This document shows positions 1 to 7,454 of a stretch of 32,706 nt of DNA, in pieces. The stretch comes from Gammaproteobacteria bacterium (GTDB lineage: Bacteria > Pseudomonadota > Gammaproteobacteria > Pseudomonadales > Pseudohongiellaceae). The first letter of the stretch is position 1. The number at the start of each line of letters is the position of its first letter. The position numbers and the translations under genes are program-made. The notes beneath the pieces were generated by a model. The model was not told the DNA's origin, did not search any database, and saw only the letters and a program-made list of their open reading frames with translations. The stretch spans positions 1-32,706 of the forward strand of contig CANHAR010000004.1 in NCBI GenBank assembly GCA_947458495.1, given 5' to 3'.

Positions 1-409
1 CAGCCTCATCGCGCAACCAGGCTCCATCAATCCAGTGCCAGTTCGGGTTGTCAAAACGGGCTTCATCGTCCCCTTCAAATCCACGTGCCAGATCCGGCCA
101 GATGGCGGCCTGGCCAAGCTGCCACTGCGCCTGGGTGTCGCGGTCAGCCACTTTGATGTCATCGGGCATGGTGTCCACAAAGTCCTGTTCAAAGCGCGGG
201 TGTGCACGCAGCATTGTCATGACCTGTTCGCGTGTGTCGGCTGACATCAACGCCCAGGCAACGTCAGCAGACAGACGATGACCGACAGCATCCCAGGCGC
301 TTGCTGTGCACGGCAGCAACAGCAGGGCAGCGGCTGCCGAGCTTGCCATGACCCGGCGGACATGGCGATGAATGGGGGAAAAAAACGGCGTGGGGTATTT
401 TGAAAACAT
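1..409 (-). CDS. S1/P1-type nuclease family protein (N-terminal part)
   Basis: Exported zinc-dependent nuclease-like protein; only about the first 136 residues are in the window. From the ATG at 409 the protein has a basic n-region and a hydrophobic stretch ending CTASA, then a predicted mature end WDAVGH. In P1/S1 nucleases the mature N-terminal Trp and the His five residues later bind zinc, and both are here in that spacing. A later IWPDLAR segment and NWHWID fit the family's Asp and His zinc ligands. An alternative start is the ATG at 349, which gives a shorter signal peptide. The family cleaves single-stranded nucleic acid and acts outside the cytoplasm. The frame and signal peptide are seen directly; the family call rests on the Trp/His/Asp/His pattern. 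A 3'-nucleotidase-like relative is possible. A weak TATACC -10-like element lies upstream at 541-546. Confidence 0.6.
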   Translation of the reverse strand, partial: MFSKYPTPFFSPIHRHVRRVMASSAAAALLLLPCTASAWDAVGHRLSADVAWALMSADTREQVMTMLRAHPRFEQDFVDTMPDDIKVADRDTQAQWQLGQAAIWPDLARGFEGDDEARFDNPNWHWIDGAWLRDEA

Positions 410-597
410 AGATGAGCTTCCGGTTTTGGAGTTTGCGCACAGTGTAACAGAGGCGGGTGTGATGCAGCGCGCAGTCAGTGTTGCCGGCAGATGGTGGGCT
501 AAACAACACGTGCTTGAGGCTGTGCTGCTGATATCAATACGGTATAGTCAGATCACAAGCGTCACAACATCGAGGCTGGCGCGGTCAGCGAGCAGGC

Positions 598-637
598 AAA
601 AAAATGCCCACGTGGAGCGCTTGGCCCACACGTGGGC
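598..637 (-). terminator. Intrinsic terminator (minus strand)
   Basis: Perfect 9-bp stem GCCCACGTG (606-614) / CACGTGGGC (629-637) with a 14-nt loop. Read on the minus strand it is followed by CA and seven T (604 to 598). The orientation only makes sense for a transcript coming from the right on the minus strand. No protein gene lies there, which supports a small RNA. Confidence 0.65.
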
Positions 638-712
638 GAGTTATCACCCATCAATGGAAAAGGGGAGAGTCTGTTCCATTTAAGCCACCAGCAGGGGAAT
701 GCCAGTGCTTGA
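598..712 (-). ncRNA. Candidate sigma-54-dependent small RNA, about 115 nt
   Basis: Predicted from signals alone. A sigma-54 -24/-12 element at 723-739 places +1 near 712, and an intrinsic terminator ends transcription near 598. The transcript would carry two C-rich stretches near its 5' half, one of them CUCUCCCCUUUUCC (complement of 657-670), which can pair with Shine-Dalgarno sequences, then the terminator hairpin and a seven-U tail. That is the usual make-up of Hfq-type base-pairing RNAs. An 11-codon ORF (679 down to 644) lies inside, so a leader peptide is an alternative reading. I see no match to 6S, tmRNA, RNase P or SRP RNA. NrsZ of Pseudomonas and GlmY/GlmZ of enterobacteria are known sRNAs with sigma-54 promoters, but no sequence similarity is claimed. 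Confidence 0.42.
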
Positions 713-722
713 TGTTGTTCAA

Positions 723-739
723 TGCATGAGCTGTGCCAG
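723..739 (-). promoter_or_regulatory. Candidate sigma-54 (-24/-12) promoter
   Basis: On the minus strand the sequence reads CTGGCACAGCTCATGCA. The sigma-54 consensus is YTGGCACG-N4-TTGCW. It matches at 7 of 8 and 4 of 5 fixed positions, with the invariant GG and GC exactly 12 bp apart. An A-run precedes it. Predicted +1 is near 712. Confidence 0.55.
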
Positions 740-863
740 TTTTTTTAGTAAAAGTCTTACTTGTTGAATTTAAAAGCAAAGATGTTTTTTTCAAAGTGCT
801 CGGCGCGTTTCCTGTACGTGTAAAGCGTCGCTGCACAGGCAAGGAGAGGTTCTTTTTGGGTCT

Positions 864-880
864 TGCACCTTGGTGCTGCA
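864..880. promoter_or_regulatory. NtrC-like enhancer site (candidate)
   Basis: TGCACCTTGGTGCTGCA fits the NtrC-type dyad TGCACC-N5-GGTGCA at 11 of 12 fixed positions. Its centre is about 160 bp upstream of the predicted sigma-54 start, a usual enhancer distance. A lone GGTGCA half-site lies at 932-937. The inner GCAC/GTGC symmetry could also be a plain hairpin. Confidence 0.35.
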
Positions 881-894
881 CTCATATGGGGCGA

Positions 895-939
895 AGCTGG
901 GTTTAGGAATAGCTGGGTTTAGGTCTATCTGGGTGCAGG
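895..939. repeat. Short 16-bp tandem repeat, about 2.8 copies
   Basis: AGCTGGGTTTAGGAAT at 895-910 is followed directly by AGCTGGGTTTAGGTCT (911-926) and a degenerate third copy ATCTGGGTGCAGG (927-939). It sits 35-79 bp before the arfB start. It may be an iterated binding site or slippage product; its role is unknown. Confidence 0.6.
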
Positions 940-973
940 ATTGGCAAGATACTGTCATAGAGGAATGTGGCTG

Positions 974-1387
974 ATGGAGCCGTCAGAGTTAAAACAAGTA
1001 CAGGTTCAAGAAATCGACTTTAACGCCATAAGAGCGCAAGGAGCCGGTGGCCAGAACGTCAACAAAGTGTCGTCAGCAATTCATCTGCGTTACGACGTCA
1101 GGGCGTCGTCTCTGCCCGACGAGATCAAGGCCTTGGTGCTGGATCTGCGCGACCGGCGCATGACTTCGGAAGGCGTGATTGTTATCAAGGCACAACGTTT
1201 CCGTACCCAGGAAAAAAACCGCGAAGATGCCATCAAACGTTTACAGGCGCTCATCGATGCTGCCTGTGAAGTAGCGCCGGCGCGTCTGGCCACGCGGGTG
1301 CCGCGGGCTGCCAAGCGTCAGCGTCTTGATGAAAAGCGCAAGGTATCCACGATCAAGTCCTTACGCGGCAAGCCAGTTGCCGAGTAA
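974..1387 (+). CDS. arfB: Alternative ribosome-rescue factor ArfB (YaeJ), peptidyl-tRNA hydrolase
   Basis: Releases nascent peptides from ribosomes stalled on mRNAs without a stop codon. The 137-residue protein has the class-I release-factor core with the catalytic GGQ motif at residues 25-27 (in [12 protein letters not shown]) and a lysine/arginine-rich C-terminal tail ending SLRGKP. In E. coli ArfB (140 aa) the same tail enters the empty mRNA channel. The ATG at 974 is chosen because an AGAGGA element ends about 9 nt upstream and the resulting N terminus fits the family. In-frame ATG 965 is too close to that element. The tail and short length separate it from full release factors. The VOC gene follows after 35 bp on the same strand, so they may be co-transcribed. 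Confidence 0.9.
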   Translation: MEPSELKQVQVQEIDFNAIRAQGAGGQNVNKVSSAIHLRYDVRASSLPDEIKALVLDLRDRRMTSEGVIVIKAQRFRTQEKNREDAIKRLQALIDAACEVAPARLATRVPRAAKRQRLDEKRKVSTIKSLRGKPVAE

Positions 1388-1422
1388 ACTCCGTTACCGA
1401 ATTTTTACAAGAGAGCAGCACC

Positions 1423-1854
1423 ATGTTACGACCGTTTCATCTGGCCATTCCCGTCCGTGATCTGGACGAAGCCCGCGAGTTTTACGGCAAGCGGCTGAAC
1501 CTGCCACAGGGAAGAAGTTCCGAACAGTGGATTGACTACAACCTGTTTGGCCACCAGCTGGTGGTGCATTTAAATCCGAATCTGGGTAAAGAGGGTTCAG
1601 TTCACCAGCATTCCAATCATGTGGATGGTCATGGAGTCCCCGTGCCGCATTTTGGTGTGGTGTTAACGATGGAGGAGTTTGCTGAGTTCGAACAGCAGCT
1701 GCGGGCCATGGGCACAGAATTTGTGATTGAGCCCTACATTCGCTTTAAAGGTCTGGCGGGCGAACAGGCCACCATGTTTTTTAAAGATCCGTCCGGAAAT
1801 GCCCTGGAGTTCAAGGCATTCCGGGATATCGAATCGCAGTTGTTTGCGGTCTGA
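1423..1854 (+). CDS. VOC superfamily (glyoxalase/extradiol dioxygenase-like) protein
   Basis: A 143-residue single-chain protein with two betaalphabetabetabeta modules of the vicinal oxygen chelate fold. It opens [20 protein letters not shown], the typical first module, and closes with [15 protein letters not shown], the typical second. Likely metal ligands are His6, His76 and Glu129, the standard VOC set, so it is probably an active metalloenzyme. The substrate cannot be read from sequence; glyoxalase, fosfomycin-resistance and dioxygenase members share this pattern. A GAGAG element lies about 10 nt before the ATG. Its stop TGA directly abuts the stop of the convergent thiolase gene with no gap. 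Confidence 0.8.
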   Translation: MLRPFHLAIPVRDLDEAREFYGKRLNLPQGRSSEQWIDYNLFGHQLVVHLNPNLGKEGSVHQHSNHVDGHGVPVPHFGVVLTMEEFAEFEQQLRAMGTEFVIEPYIRFKGLAGEQATMFFKDPSGNALEFKAFRDIESQLFAV

Positions 1855-3036
1855 TCAGTACACTTCAAACAGACCGGCGCCGCCCATTCCACCACCAATA
1901 CACATGGTGCACACCACGTACTTGGCGCCGCGACGTTTGCCTTCGATCAGTGCGTGGCCAACCATACGCGCGCCGCTCATGCCATAAGGGTGACCAATAG
2001 AGATAGCGCCTCCGTTGACGTTCAACAGTTCGTCGGGGATACCCAGTTTGTCGCGGCAGTACAGTACCTGTACGGCAAACGCTTCATTCAGCTCCCACAG
2101 ACCGATGTCTTCCATTTTCAGGCCAAAACGCTTGAGCAACACAGGAATGGCAAATACCGGACCAATACCCATCTCGTCAGGTTCACAGCCAGCGACAGCC
2201 ATGCCGCGATAGGCTCCGAGCGGGGTCAAACCGCGCTTTTCAGCTAGTTTGCTGTCCATCAGGATGCTGGCTGACGCGCCGTCTGACAACTGGCTGGCAT
2301 TACCGGCGGTAATGCAGCCGCCTTCAATAACAGGCTTCAGGCTTTGCAAGCCTTCCAGCGTGGTTTCCGGGCGGTTGCCCTCGTCTTTGGTCAACTTGAC
2401 AGTTTTGAAGCTGATCTCGCCGGTGGCCTTGTCCGCCACGCCCATGGATGACTCCATGGGTGCAATTTCCTGATCAAATTTCCCGGCTGCCTGGGCAGCG
2501 GCTGTGCGCTGCTGGCTCTGAAAGCTGTATTCATCTTGTGCGTCACGGCTGATGCCATAACGTTTGGCAACAATCTCGGCAGTCTGCAGCATGGGCATGT
2601 AAGCGTGCTGCGACAGTGCTACTACATTCGCATCAACGGTGCGGAATTTGTTGCGGTGATCGTTCTGCACCAGGCTGATTGATTCAAGGCCGGCACCCAC
2701 CACAATATCCATGTTGTCGACGATGATCTGTTTGGCGGCCGTGGCAATGGCCATCATGCCAGAAGCGCACTGGCGATCGATGCTCATACCAGAGACGCTG
2801 CTGGGCAGTCCTGCAGCCACACCGGCAAGCCGGCCAATATTGTAGCCAGTCGTGCCTTGCTGCACGGCACAACCCATCACCACATCATCAATCTCATGGG
2901 GCGCGATTCCCGCGCGTTTGACGGCTTCGCGAATGGCATGTGCACCCAGTGTCGGCCCTTCCGTGTTGTTAAAGGCGCCGCGATAGGCTTTTCCAATCGG
3001 GGTTCGGGCGGTTGCCACGATGACTGCTTCTCTCAT
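1855..3036 (-). CDS. Acetyl-CoA C-acyltransferase (thiolase, FadA-like)
   Basis: Thiolytic cleavage of 3-ketoacyl-CoA, the last step of beta-oxidation, or the reverse condensation. The 393-residue protein has the thiolase II pattern: nucleophilic Cys90 in [10 protein letters not shown], His349 in [14 protein letters not shown] and the second catalytic Cys379 in [11 protein letters not shown]. It starts [15 protein letters not shown], typical of degradative thiolases; the AAGGA seven bases before the ATG at 3036 fixes this start over longer frames. No FadB partner gene is next to it, so a role in the main beta-oxidation complex is not shown. Similar orphan thiolases serve acyl-CoA or aromatic degradation. 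A GAAC-N4-GTTC dyad lies 55 bp upstream. Confidence 0.88.
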   Translation of the reverse strand: MREAVIVATARTPIGKAYRGAFNNTEGPTLGAHAIREAVKRAGIAPHEIDDVVMGCAVQQGTTGYNIGRLAGVAAGLPSSVSGMSIDRQCASGMMAIATAAKQIIVDNMDIVVGAGLESISLVQNDHRNKFRTVDANVVALSQHAYMPMLQTAEIVAKRYGISRDAQDEYSFQSQQRTAAAQAAGKFDQEIAPMESSMGVADKATGEISFKTVKLTKDEGNRPETTLEGLQSLKPVIEGGCITAGNASQLSDGASASILMDSKLAEKRGLTPLGAYRGMAVAGCEPDEMGIGPVFAIPVLLKRFGLKMEDIGLWELNEAFAVQVLYCRDKLGIPDELLNVNGGAISIGHPYGMSGARMVGHALIEGKRRGAKYVVCTMCIGGGMGGAGLFEVY

Positions 3037-3090
3037 GATGGGTCCTTCTAGTCGTTTGACTGCTTGTTGAGACAAAATGAATCAGAATTA

Positions 3091-3102
3091 GAACAGTTGT
3101 TC
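3091..3102. promoter_or_regulatory. Small dyad GAACAGTTGTTC
   Basis: Inverted repeat with 5-bp arms in the divergent region between the thiolase and the redoxin/copper protein. The form GAAC-N4-GTTC resembles LexA boxes of Gram-positive bacteria, and more loosely PsrA sites. It may be an operator for the thiolase gene. A weak second hairpin (AATCAT-GGCG-ATGATT) lies at 3144-3159. Confidence 0.25.
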
Positions 3103-3311
3103 GTGCCGCAGTGTAGCCGAAGCACCATTAAAATCCCAAGCGTAATCATGGCGATGATTTTGACGTGAATTTTGGTGTGTCTGACCTGTCTGCCGTAGTT
3201 CCTGACTTTTGCAGCATTGCTGTTGATCTGGGCTTGTGCTAGCGTCGAACCGTCCGTTTATCAACAATAACAAGGCTGTTCTGTCTCGGCAGATGGCGAA
3301 CCGGAGGAAAT

Positions 3312-5108
3312 ATGAAAGCACGTGTGCATCCCTTGCAGGGCAGGCGCTTGTTAAGCCTGACAACCCTGTTGTCCGCCGCTACATTGGCAGCAGCCTTGTC
3401 GGCGCCGCTGTCCGCACAAACCCCCGCCCCTGATCTGAGCAGTCGCGTTGGCGATTTCTCGCTTCTTGATCAAAACGGTTATTTTCATCACATGAGTTGG
3501 TACGACAATCGCAAGGCGATTGTATTGCTGGTGCAGGCAAATGGCAGTGATGCATTCCGTCAGGCATTGCCAACCTTTGCTGCGTTGCAGGCAACGCATC
3601 AGGATGACTTCCAGTTTTTTATGCTCAATCCGCTGGGTGAGTCACGAGCATCGGTGATTGACGCCGTTGCTGAGGTTGGACAGACAATACCGGTGCTGAT
3701 TGATGACGCACAAATCGTTGCTGAATCCATGAACGTGCAAACTGCCGGCGAAGCGCTGATTTTCGATCCGCGCTCTTTCCGTCTGATTTACCGCGGCCCG
3801 GTCTCCGGTCTTGAGAAGGCACTGACAGAAGTAAACGCCGGACAGGCAGTGAGTAATCCTGTAGTGGCCGTGACCGGCGAGTCCATTCAATACGCGGCGC
3901 GTGATCTCAACATGGCGCGCACCGTATCGTACTCTCAGGAAGTGGCACCTATCCTTGCCCAGAATTGTGCCAGCTGTCACCGTGATGGTGGCATTGCGCC
4001 GTTTGCACTGGACAGCCACTCCATGGCCCAGGGCTGGTCACCAATGATCCGTGAAGTATTGATGACCAAGCGCATGCCGCCTGGCCAGATTGATCCTCAC
4101 GTCGGCGATTTTGTAAACAGCTACACCGTTAGCCCGCAAGATCAGCAGACCATTCTGCACTGGATTGCCCAAGGTGCTCAGCGCGACGGCGACGTTGATC
4201 CGCTGGCAGAGCTGGTTTGGCCTGCAACCGAATGGGCTTTTGGTGAGCCTGACCTGATTGTTGAGCTGCCGCCGCAGGTCATTCCTGCCACGGGAGTGCT
4301 GGATTACCGCAATGTGGTTGTCCCGTTTGAAGGTCTGACCGAAGACCGTTGGGTGCGCGCAAGTCAGTACATCGCTGGTGACCGCACCGTGTTGCACCAC
4401 ACACTCAACAGCATTCTGCCGCCAGGTACCGACGGCGACCGTCGCTTTCTCGGCGGTGGTAACAATGCAGATGAAGCCAACATCACTGCCTATATTCCTG
4501 GTGCCGAGCCCAGTATCGAGCCGGAAAACACTGGTGGTCTGCTGAAGGCTGGTTCACAGCTTGCTCTGCAGTTGCACTACACAACCAACGGCCGTGAAAC
4601 TGTGGATAACAGCCGTATCGGCATCTGGTTCTATCCAAAAGATCAGGTACCGGAAAAACGTATGTCAGGTCAGTGTGCGTGCATCTTTACACCTGACTGG
4701 ACAAATATTCCGCCGAATGATCCTGATTTTGAGCAGACACAGTCAATTACCGTGCCCCGTGACGCTTACTTGCATGCTTTCCTGCCGCACATGCATTTCC
4801 GTGGCAAGCGCATGCGTTTTGAAGCCACCTATCCGGATGGCAGCAGTGAAGAGCTGATCAATATCGCCAACTACAATTACAACTGGCAGCTACGTTACCA
4901 GTTGCGCGAGCCGAAATTGGTGCCTGCCGGCACTGTGATCACGGCAGTAGGAGCGTTTGACAATTCTTCCCAGAACAAGATGAACCCGGATCCGAGCCGA
5001 TCAGTGCCATGGGGCCTGCAGAGCTGGGATGAAATGTTCTTCGGTTCTGTGAGCTGGCAGTTTGTTGAACCAGAACCCGTTGCCGTTGAGACAGCATCTG
5101 TTCAGTAA
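3312..5108 (+). CDS. Exported redoxin-like / cytochrome c / copper type II monooxygenase-like protein
   Basis: A 598-residue protein with a signal peptide (about 1-36, ending LSAQ) and three modules. Residues 43-185 resemble a redoxin (AhpC/TSA) fold but lack the CxxC: QANGSD stands where the active-site cysteines belong. Residues 208-290 hold a haem c site CASCH (219-223) with a possible axial Met255 in KRMPPG. Residues 310-590 resemble the PHM/DBH copper fold: His362-His363 and His422 for one copper, His493-x-His495 and Met575 (WDEMFFG) for the other, so all six usual ligands are present. It should act in the periplasm or outside and combine electron input through haem with copper-based oxidation. 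The substrate is unknown. A strong GGAGG sits 4 bases before the ATG. The gene stands alone and ends before a perfect terminator. Confidence 0.72.
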   Translation: MKARVHPLQGRRLLSLTTLLSAATLAAALSAPLSAQTPAPDLSSRVGDFSLLDQNGYFHHMSWYDNRKAIVLLVQANGSDAFRQALPTFAALQATHQDDFQFFMLNPLGESRASVIDAVAEVGQTIPVLIDDAQIVAESMNVQTAGEALIFDPRSFRLIYRGPVSGLEKALTEVNAGQAVSNPVVAVTGESIQYAARDLNMARTVSYSQEVAPILAQNCASCHRDGGIAPFALDSHSMAQGWSPMIREVLMTKRMPPGQIDPHVGDFVNSYTVSPQDQQTILHWIAQGAQRDGDVDPLAELVWPATEWAFGEPDLIVELPPQVIPATGVLDYRNVVVPFEGLTEDRWVRASQYIAGDRTVLHHTLNSILPPGTDGDRRFLGGGNNADEANITAYIPGAEPSIEPENTGGLLKAGSQLALQLHYTTNGRETVDNSRIGIWFYPKDQVPEKRMSGQCACIFTPDWTNIPPNDPDFEQTQSITVPRDAYLHAFLPHMHFRGKRMRFEATYPDGSSEELINIANYNYNWQLRYQLREPKLVPAGTVITAVGAFDNSSQNKMNPDPSRSVPWGLQSWDEMFFGSVSWQFVEPEPVAVETASVQ

Positions 5109-5174
5109 ACCGGGTTTTTAGTTAGCAGACGAAAGCTGATTGGCACACAGTGAGTTGATCAGCAAGGCAAGATC

Positions 5175-5244
5175 AAACAATCAGGGTGTGGGGGATGCGC
5201 GCGACGCGAACTGCGGAGGAGCGTCCCCCACACCCTGATTGTTT
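5175..5244. terminator. Bidirectional intrinsic terminator between convergent genes
   Basis: Arms 5175-5198 and 5221-5244 are complementary over 24 bp with a single G-T wobble, separated by a 22-nt loop. The outer ends are AAACAATC and GATTGTTT, giving a short U tract on each strand. It lies between the stop of the redoxin/copper gene and the stop of the AbgT-type gene, so it can serve both. The arm is much longer than in most intrinsic terminators. Confidence 0.8.
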
Positions 5245-5255
5245 TGGGTGATGAA

Positions 5256-6833
5256 TTAATTCACCGGCAACACATACCCGCTGCCAACGCCGGGGCCCAG
5301 CGGCAATCCCAGTGCCATCCATCCCATGGCCAACACCATACCAAAGATCAATATCCCGATACTGTAGGGGATCATGGTAGCCGCCAGCGAACCCAGACCA
5401 AACTCTTTATTCCAGCGCTGGCAAAACGCCAGGATCAGCGGGAAGTAAGGCATCAGCGGAGTAATAATATTGGTTGCGCCATCGCCAACCCGGTAAGCAG
5501 CAGTGGTCATTTCCGGGCTGACACCCAGTAGCATCATCATCGGCACCAGCACCGGGGCCAGCAATGCCCACTTGGCACTGGCAGAGCCGATAAACAGATT
5601 GATGGATGCAGTCAACATGATGATCAACGCTATCAGCGCCGGCATCGGCAGTTCAGCGCTACGTATCATGTCAGCGCCGTTGATCGCAAAAATCAGCCCG
5701 AGATTGGACCAGTTAAACATGGCTACAAAATGCGCCGCAGCAAACGCCAGCACAAGATAGTAGGCAAGGTCCGCCATTGCAGCCGACATCATGGCAACCA
5801 CATCACGGTGATTTTTCACCGTGCCGACAGCGGTACCGTAGGCCCAGCCGGTGGCCAGGAACAACAGGAAAAAAGCGGCGACCAGTGACTGGTAAAACGG
5901 CTGCAAGCTGGCATCGCCCGCTTCTTCGTTAATCAGGGGTGTACCCGGTCCAAAACACAACACCAGCCACAAACCGACAATTCCCAGCGCTGCCCATCCA
6001 GCCCTGCGCAGACCTGCGCGCTCGGCGCTGGTGAGGGTGCTGTCTTCACGGGTGCTCAGGCCAACGCCGTTGTTGGCAATAATGGCTTTGGCAGACCCCA
6101 GGCGCGGTTCAATAATCTTGTCAGTCACGTACCAGATCACTGGCAGAAAAACAAACAACATCGACGCAATAAAATACCAGTTGCCGGCAATGTTCATCAC
6201 CCAGCTCTGATCAAGGGTGATAACCGCAGACTCGGTAATGCCAAACAACAAGGCATCGAGTTGACCGGGAATCAGGTTGGCTGAAAATCCGCCAGAGACG
6301 CCGGCAAAGGCGGCTGCAATGCCGGCAATCGGATGGCGACCGGCGGCGGCATACACCACACCTGCCAGCGGGATCAGCACAACGTAAGCAGCATCGGCTG
6401 CCAGGTTGCCCATCATGGCCAGAAATGCCACCACTGGCGTGAGTAACGAGATGGGCGCCTTTTTGACCGCACTGCTCATGGCGGTGGCAAACAGACCGCT
6501 ACGCTCGGCAACACCGGCCCCCAGCATCACCAGCAAGACATATCCCAGCGGATGAAAGTGCGCAAAGGTGGTTGGCATCTGCGTCAGCAGGCGCTGCAGA
6601 TTGTCAGCAGATAACAAGCTGGCCGACATTACGATGACCGGGCTGCCATCTGCCTGCACCTGTGTCGGATGTATTGCAGAGACACCCAATAGCGATGCGA
6701 TCACGCTGACCAGAATCACACCACCGATCAGCCAGAAAAAAATAAAAACCGGATCTGGAAGTCGATTGCCTGTGTCTTCAATCCAGCCAAGGATGCCCTT
6801 GGGTTTATCGCTGTAACTGGGACTTGATGCCAT
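5256..6833 (-). CDS. AbgT family transporter
   Basis: Inner-membrane transporter of 525 residues. The family includes E. coli AbgT (p-aminobenzoyl-glutamate uptake) and MtrF-type pumps that export sulfonamides. The N terminus KGILGWIEDTGNRLPDPVFIFFW and the segments WALLAPVLVPMMMLLG and GDGATNIITPLMPYFPLIL are the usual family signatures; about a dozen hydrophobic spans are visible. The ATG at 6833 has AAGGA seven bases upstream; longer frames run through the promoter. Uptake versus efflux cannot be told from sequence. No abgA/abgB peptidase genes are nearby. A promoter is predicted at 6901-6929 and a divergent XRE regulator (7128) may control it. Confidence 0.87.
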   Translation of the reverse strand: MASSPSYSDKPKGILGWIEDTGNRLPDPVFIFFWLIGGVILVSVIASLLGVSAIHPTQVQADGSPVIVMSASLLSADNLQRLLTQMPTTFAHFHPLGYVLLVMLGAGVAERSGLFATAMSSAVKKAPISLLTPVVAFLAMMGNLAADAAYVVLIPLAGVVYAAAGRHPIAGIAAAFAGVSGGFSANLIPGQLDALLFGITESAVITLDQSWVMNIAGNWYFIASMLFVFLPVIWYVTDKIIEPRLGSAKAIIANNGVGLSTREDSTLTSAERAGLRRAGWAALGIVGLWLVLCFGPGTPLINEEAGDASLQPFYQSLVAAFFLLFLATGWAYGTAVGTVKNHRDVVAMMSAAMADLAYYLVLAFAAAHFVAMFNWSNLGLIFAINGADMIRSAELPMPALIALIIMLTASINLFIGSASAKWALLAPVLVPMMMLLGVSPEMTTAAYRVGDGATNIITPLMPYFPLILAFCQRWNKEFGLGSLAATMIPYSIGILIFGMVLAMGWMALGLPLGPGVGSGYVLPVN

Positions 6834-6900
6834 GGTGGGGTCCTTTTGTTGTTTGAGGGTGCTGCTAAACAGTGCGCAACTGAATTCGCGAGGTGACGCA

Positions 6901-6929
6901 AGCATAATGCAGGCATGGCCGTGCGGCAA
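6901..6929 (-). promoter_or_regulatory. Predicted sigma-70 promoter of the AbgT-type gene
   Basis: On the minus strand TTGCCG (6929-6924), a 17-bp spacer, then TATGCT (6906-6901). It would give a 5' leader of about 60 nt. Seen by eye only. Confidence 0.4.
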
Positions 6930-7054
6930 ACCTCGGATTCAGCGCGGTTGCTGATGAGGTGCCTGGATTTGAATAGTGGTGGTCGGGAGAATGCAGCACC
7001 CACATCTTTTGAGAGGCTATGTGTGCTGCATTCCCCTGCCTTCCGACCGGACCG

Positions 7055-7082
7055 TTGCTTCCTGCTGGCAGATACGTATAAC
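7055..7082 (+). promoter_or_regulatory. Predicted promoter of the XRE regulator gene
   Basis: TTGCTT (7055-7060), 16-bp spacer, TATAAC (7077-7082). The predicted start near 7089 lies beside the first operator-like dyad, which supports the ATG at 7128 as the gene start. Confidence 0.45.
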
Positions 7083-7089
7083 GCGTTTG

Positions 7090-7133
7090 AACCGCTTGTG
7101 GTTCGCTATCAGCAGTATAAACCATGTATGGTT
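7090..7133. promoter_or_regulatory. Two operator-like dyads AACC-N6-GGTT, 30 bp apart
   Basis: AACCGCTTGTGGTT at 7090-7103 and AACCATGTATGGTT at 7120-7133 share the form AACC-N6-GGTT; the second is a perfect 6-bp inverted repeat that contains the ATG at 7128. The repeat distance of 30 bp puts both on the same DNA face. They cover the predicted transcription start and the translation start, as expected for autorepression by the encoded HTH protein. Confidence 0.5.
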
Positions 7134-7454
7134 CACTTGCGTTCAAGATTGGCAGCATTTATACGGCAACGGCGCGGCAGCATGCCGCAACGGACTTTTG
7201 CCCGAAAAATCGGGCTGGCGCAGTCGTCAATCATGCGTATTGAGAACGAAGATCAGAATGTCACGCTGGAGACTCTGGAAATGCTCTGCAAGACCTTCCA
7301 AGTGGATGTAGCAGAGCTATTTCCGACCGTTGACAAGATTCGCGTTTACCAGACGCCGGTGCGCGTTAGCGTGGGCATACCGATGATTCACGAGACCAAG
7401 GCGCCTGATTCGGCGCCTGCCGGTACAAAAAAGACCGACAAAAAACTCAGATAA
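7128..7454 (+). CDS. XRE family HTH transcriptional regulator
   Basis: A 108-residue DNA-binding protein. Residues 5-65 form a Cro/C1-type helix-turn-helix: RTFARKIGLAQSSIMRIENEDQNVTLETLEMLCKTFQV, ending in VAELF, the usual final helix. The remaining C-terminal part is short, polar and lysine-rich, with no ligand-binding domain visible. The frame stays open upstream to 6915, but that stretch contains the predicted promoter and has no family-like sequence, so ATG 7128 is preferred; GTG 7098 is an alternative. It is divergent from the AbgT-type gene and is a candidate regulator of it. Its last 8 bases overlap the end of the convergent gene at 7447-7770. Confidence 0.8.
   Translation: MVHLRSRLAAFIRQRRGSMPQRTFARKIGLAQSSIMRIENEDQNVTLETLEMLCKTFQVDVAELFPTVDKIRVYQTPVRVSVGIPMIHETKAPDSAPAGTKKTDKKLR

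Larger units (their letters stand above)
410..973. other. Intergenic region, 564 bp, with regulatory elements
   Basis: No convincing protein gene lies here. Reading frames in the stretch, such as one on the minus strand at 651-881, are low in complexity, have no good ribosome binding site and match no family I know. The region holds a hairpin terminator (598-637), a sigma-54-type promoter (723-739), an NtrC-like dyad (864-880) and a 16-bp tandem repeat (895-939), each listed separately. Together they suggest a small RNA on the minus strand. The right end should also hold the promoter of the arfB gene. Confidence 0.6.

Noticed and set aside
651-881. 76-codon frame on the minus strand
   Set aside because: Low-complexity, basic composition, no family resemblance, and it overlaps the sigma-54-type promoter; treated as non-coding.
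895-939. Tandem repeat read as a CRISPR array
   Set aside because: Units are 16 bp with no spacers and no cas genes nearby.
6915-7127. In-frame extension of the XRE regulator
   Set aside because: It covers the predicted promoter and first operator, and the extra sequence shows no domain; ATG 7128 fits the HTH fold.
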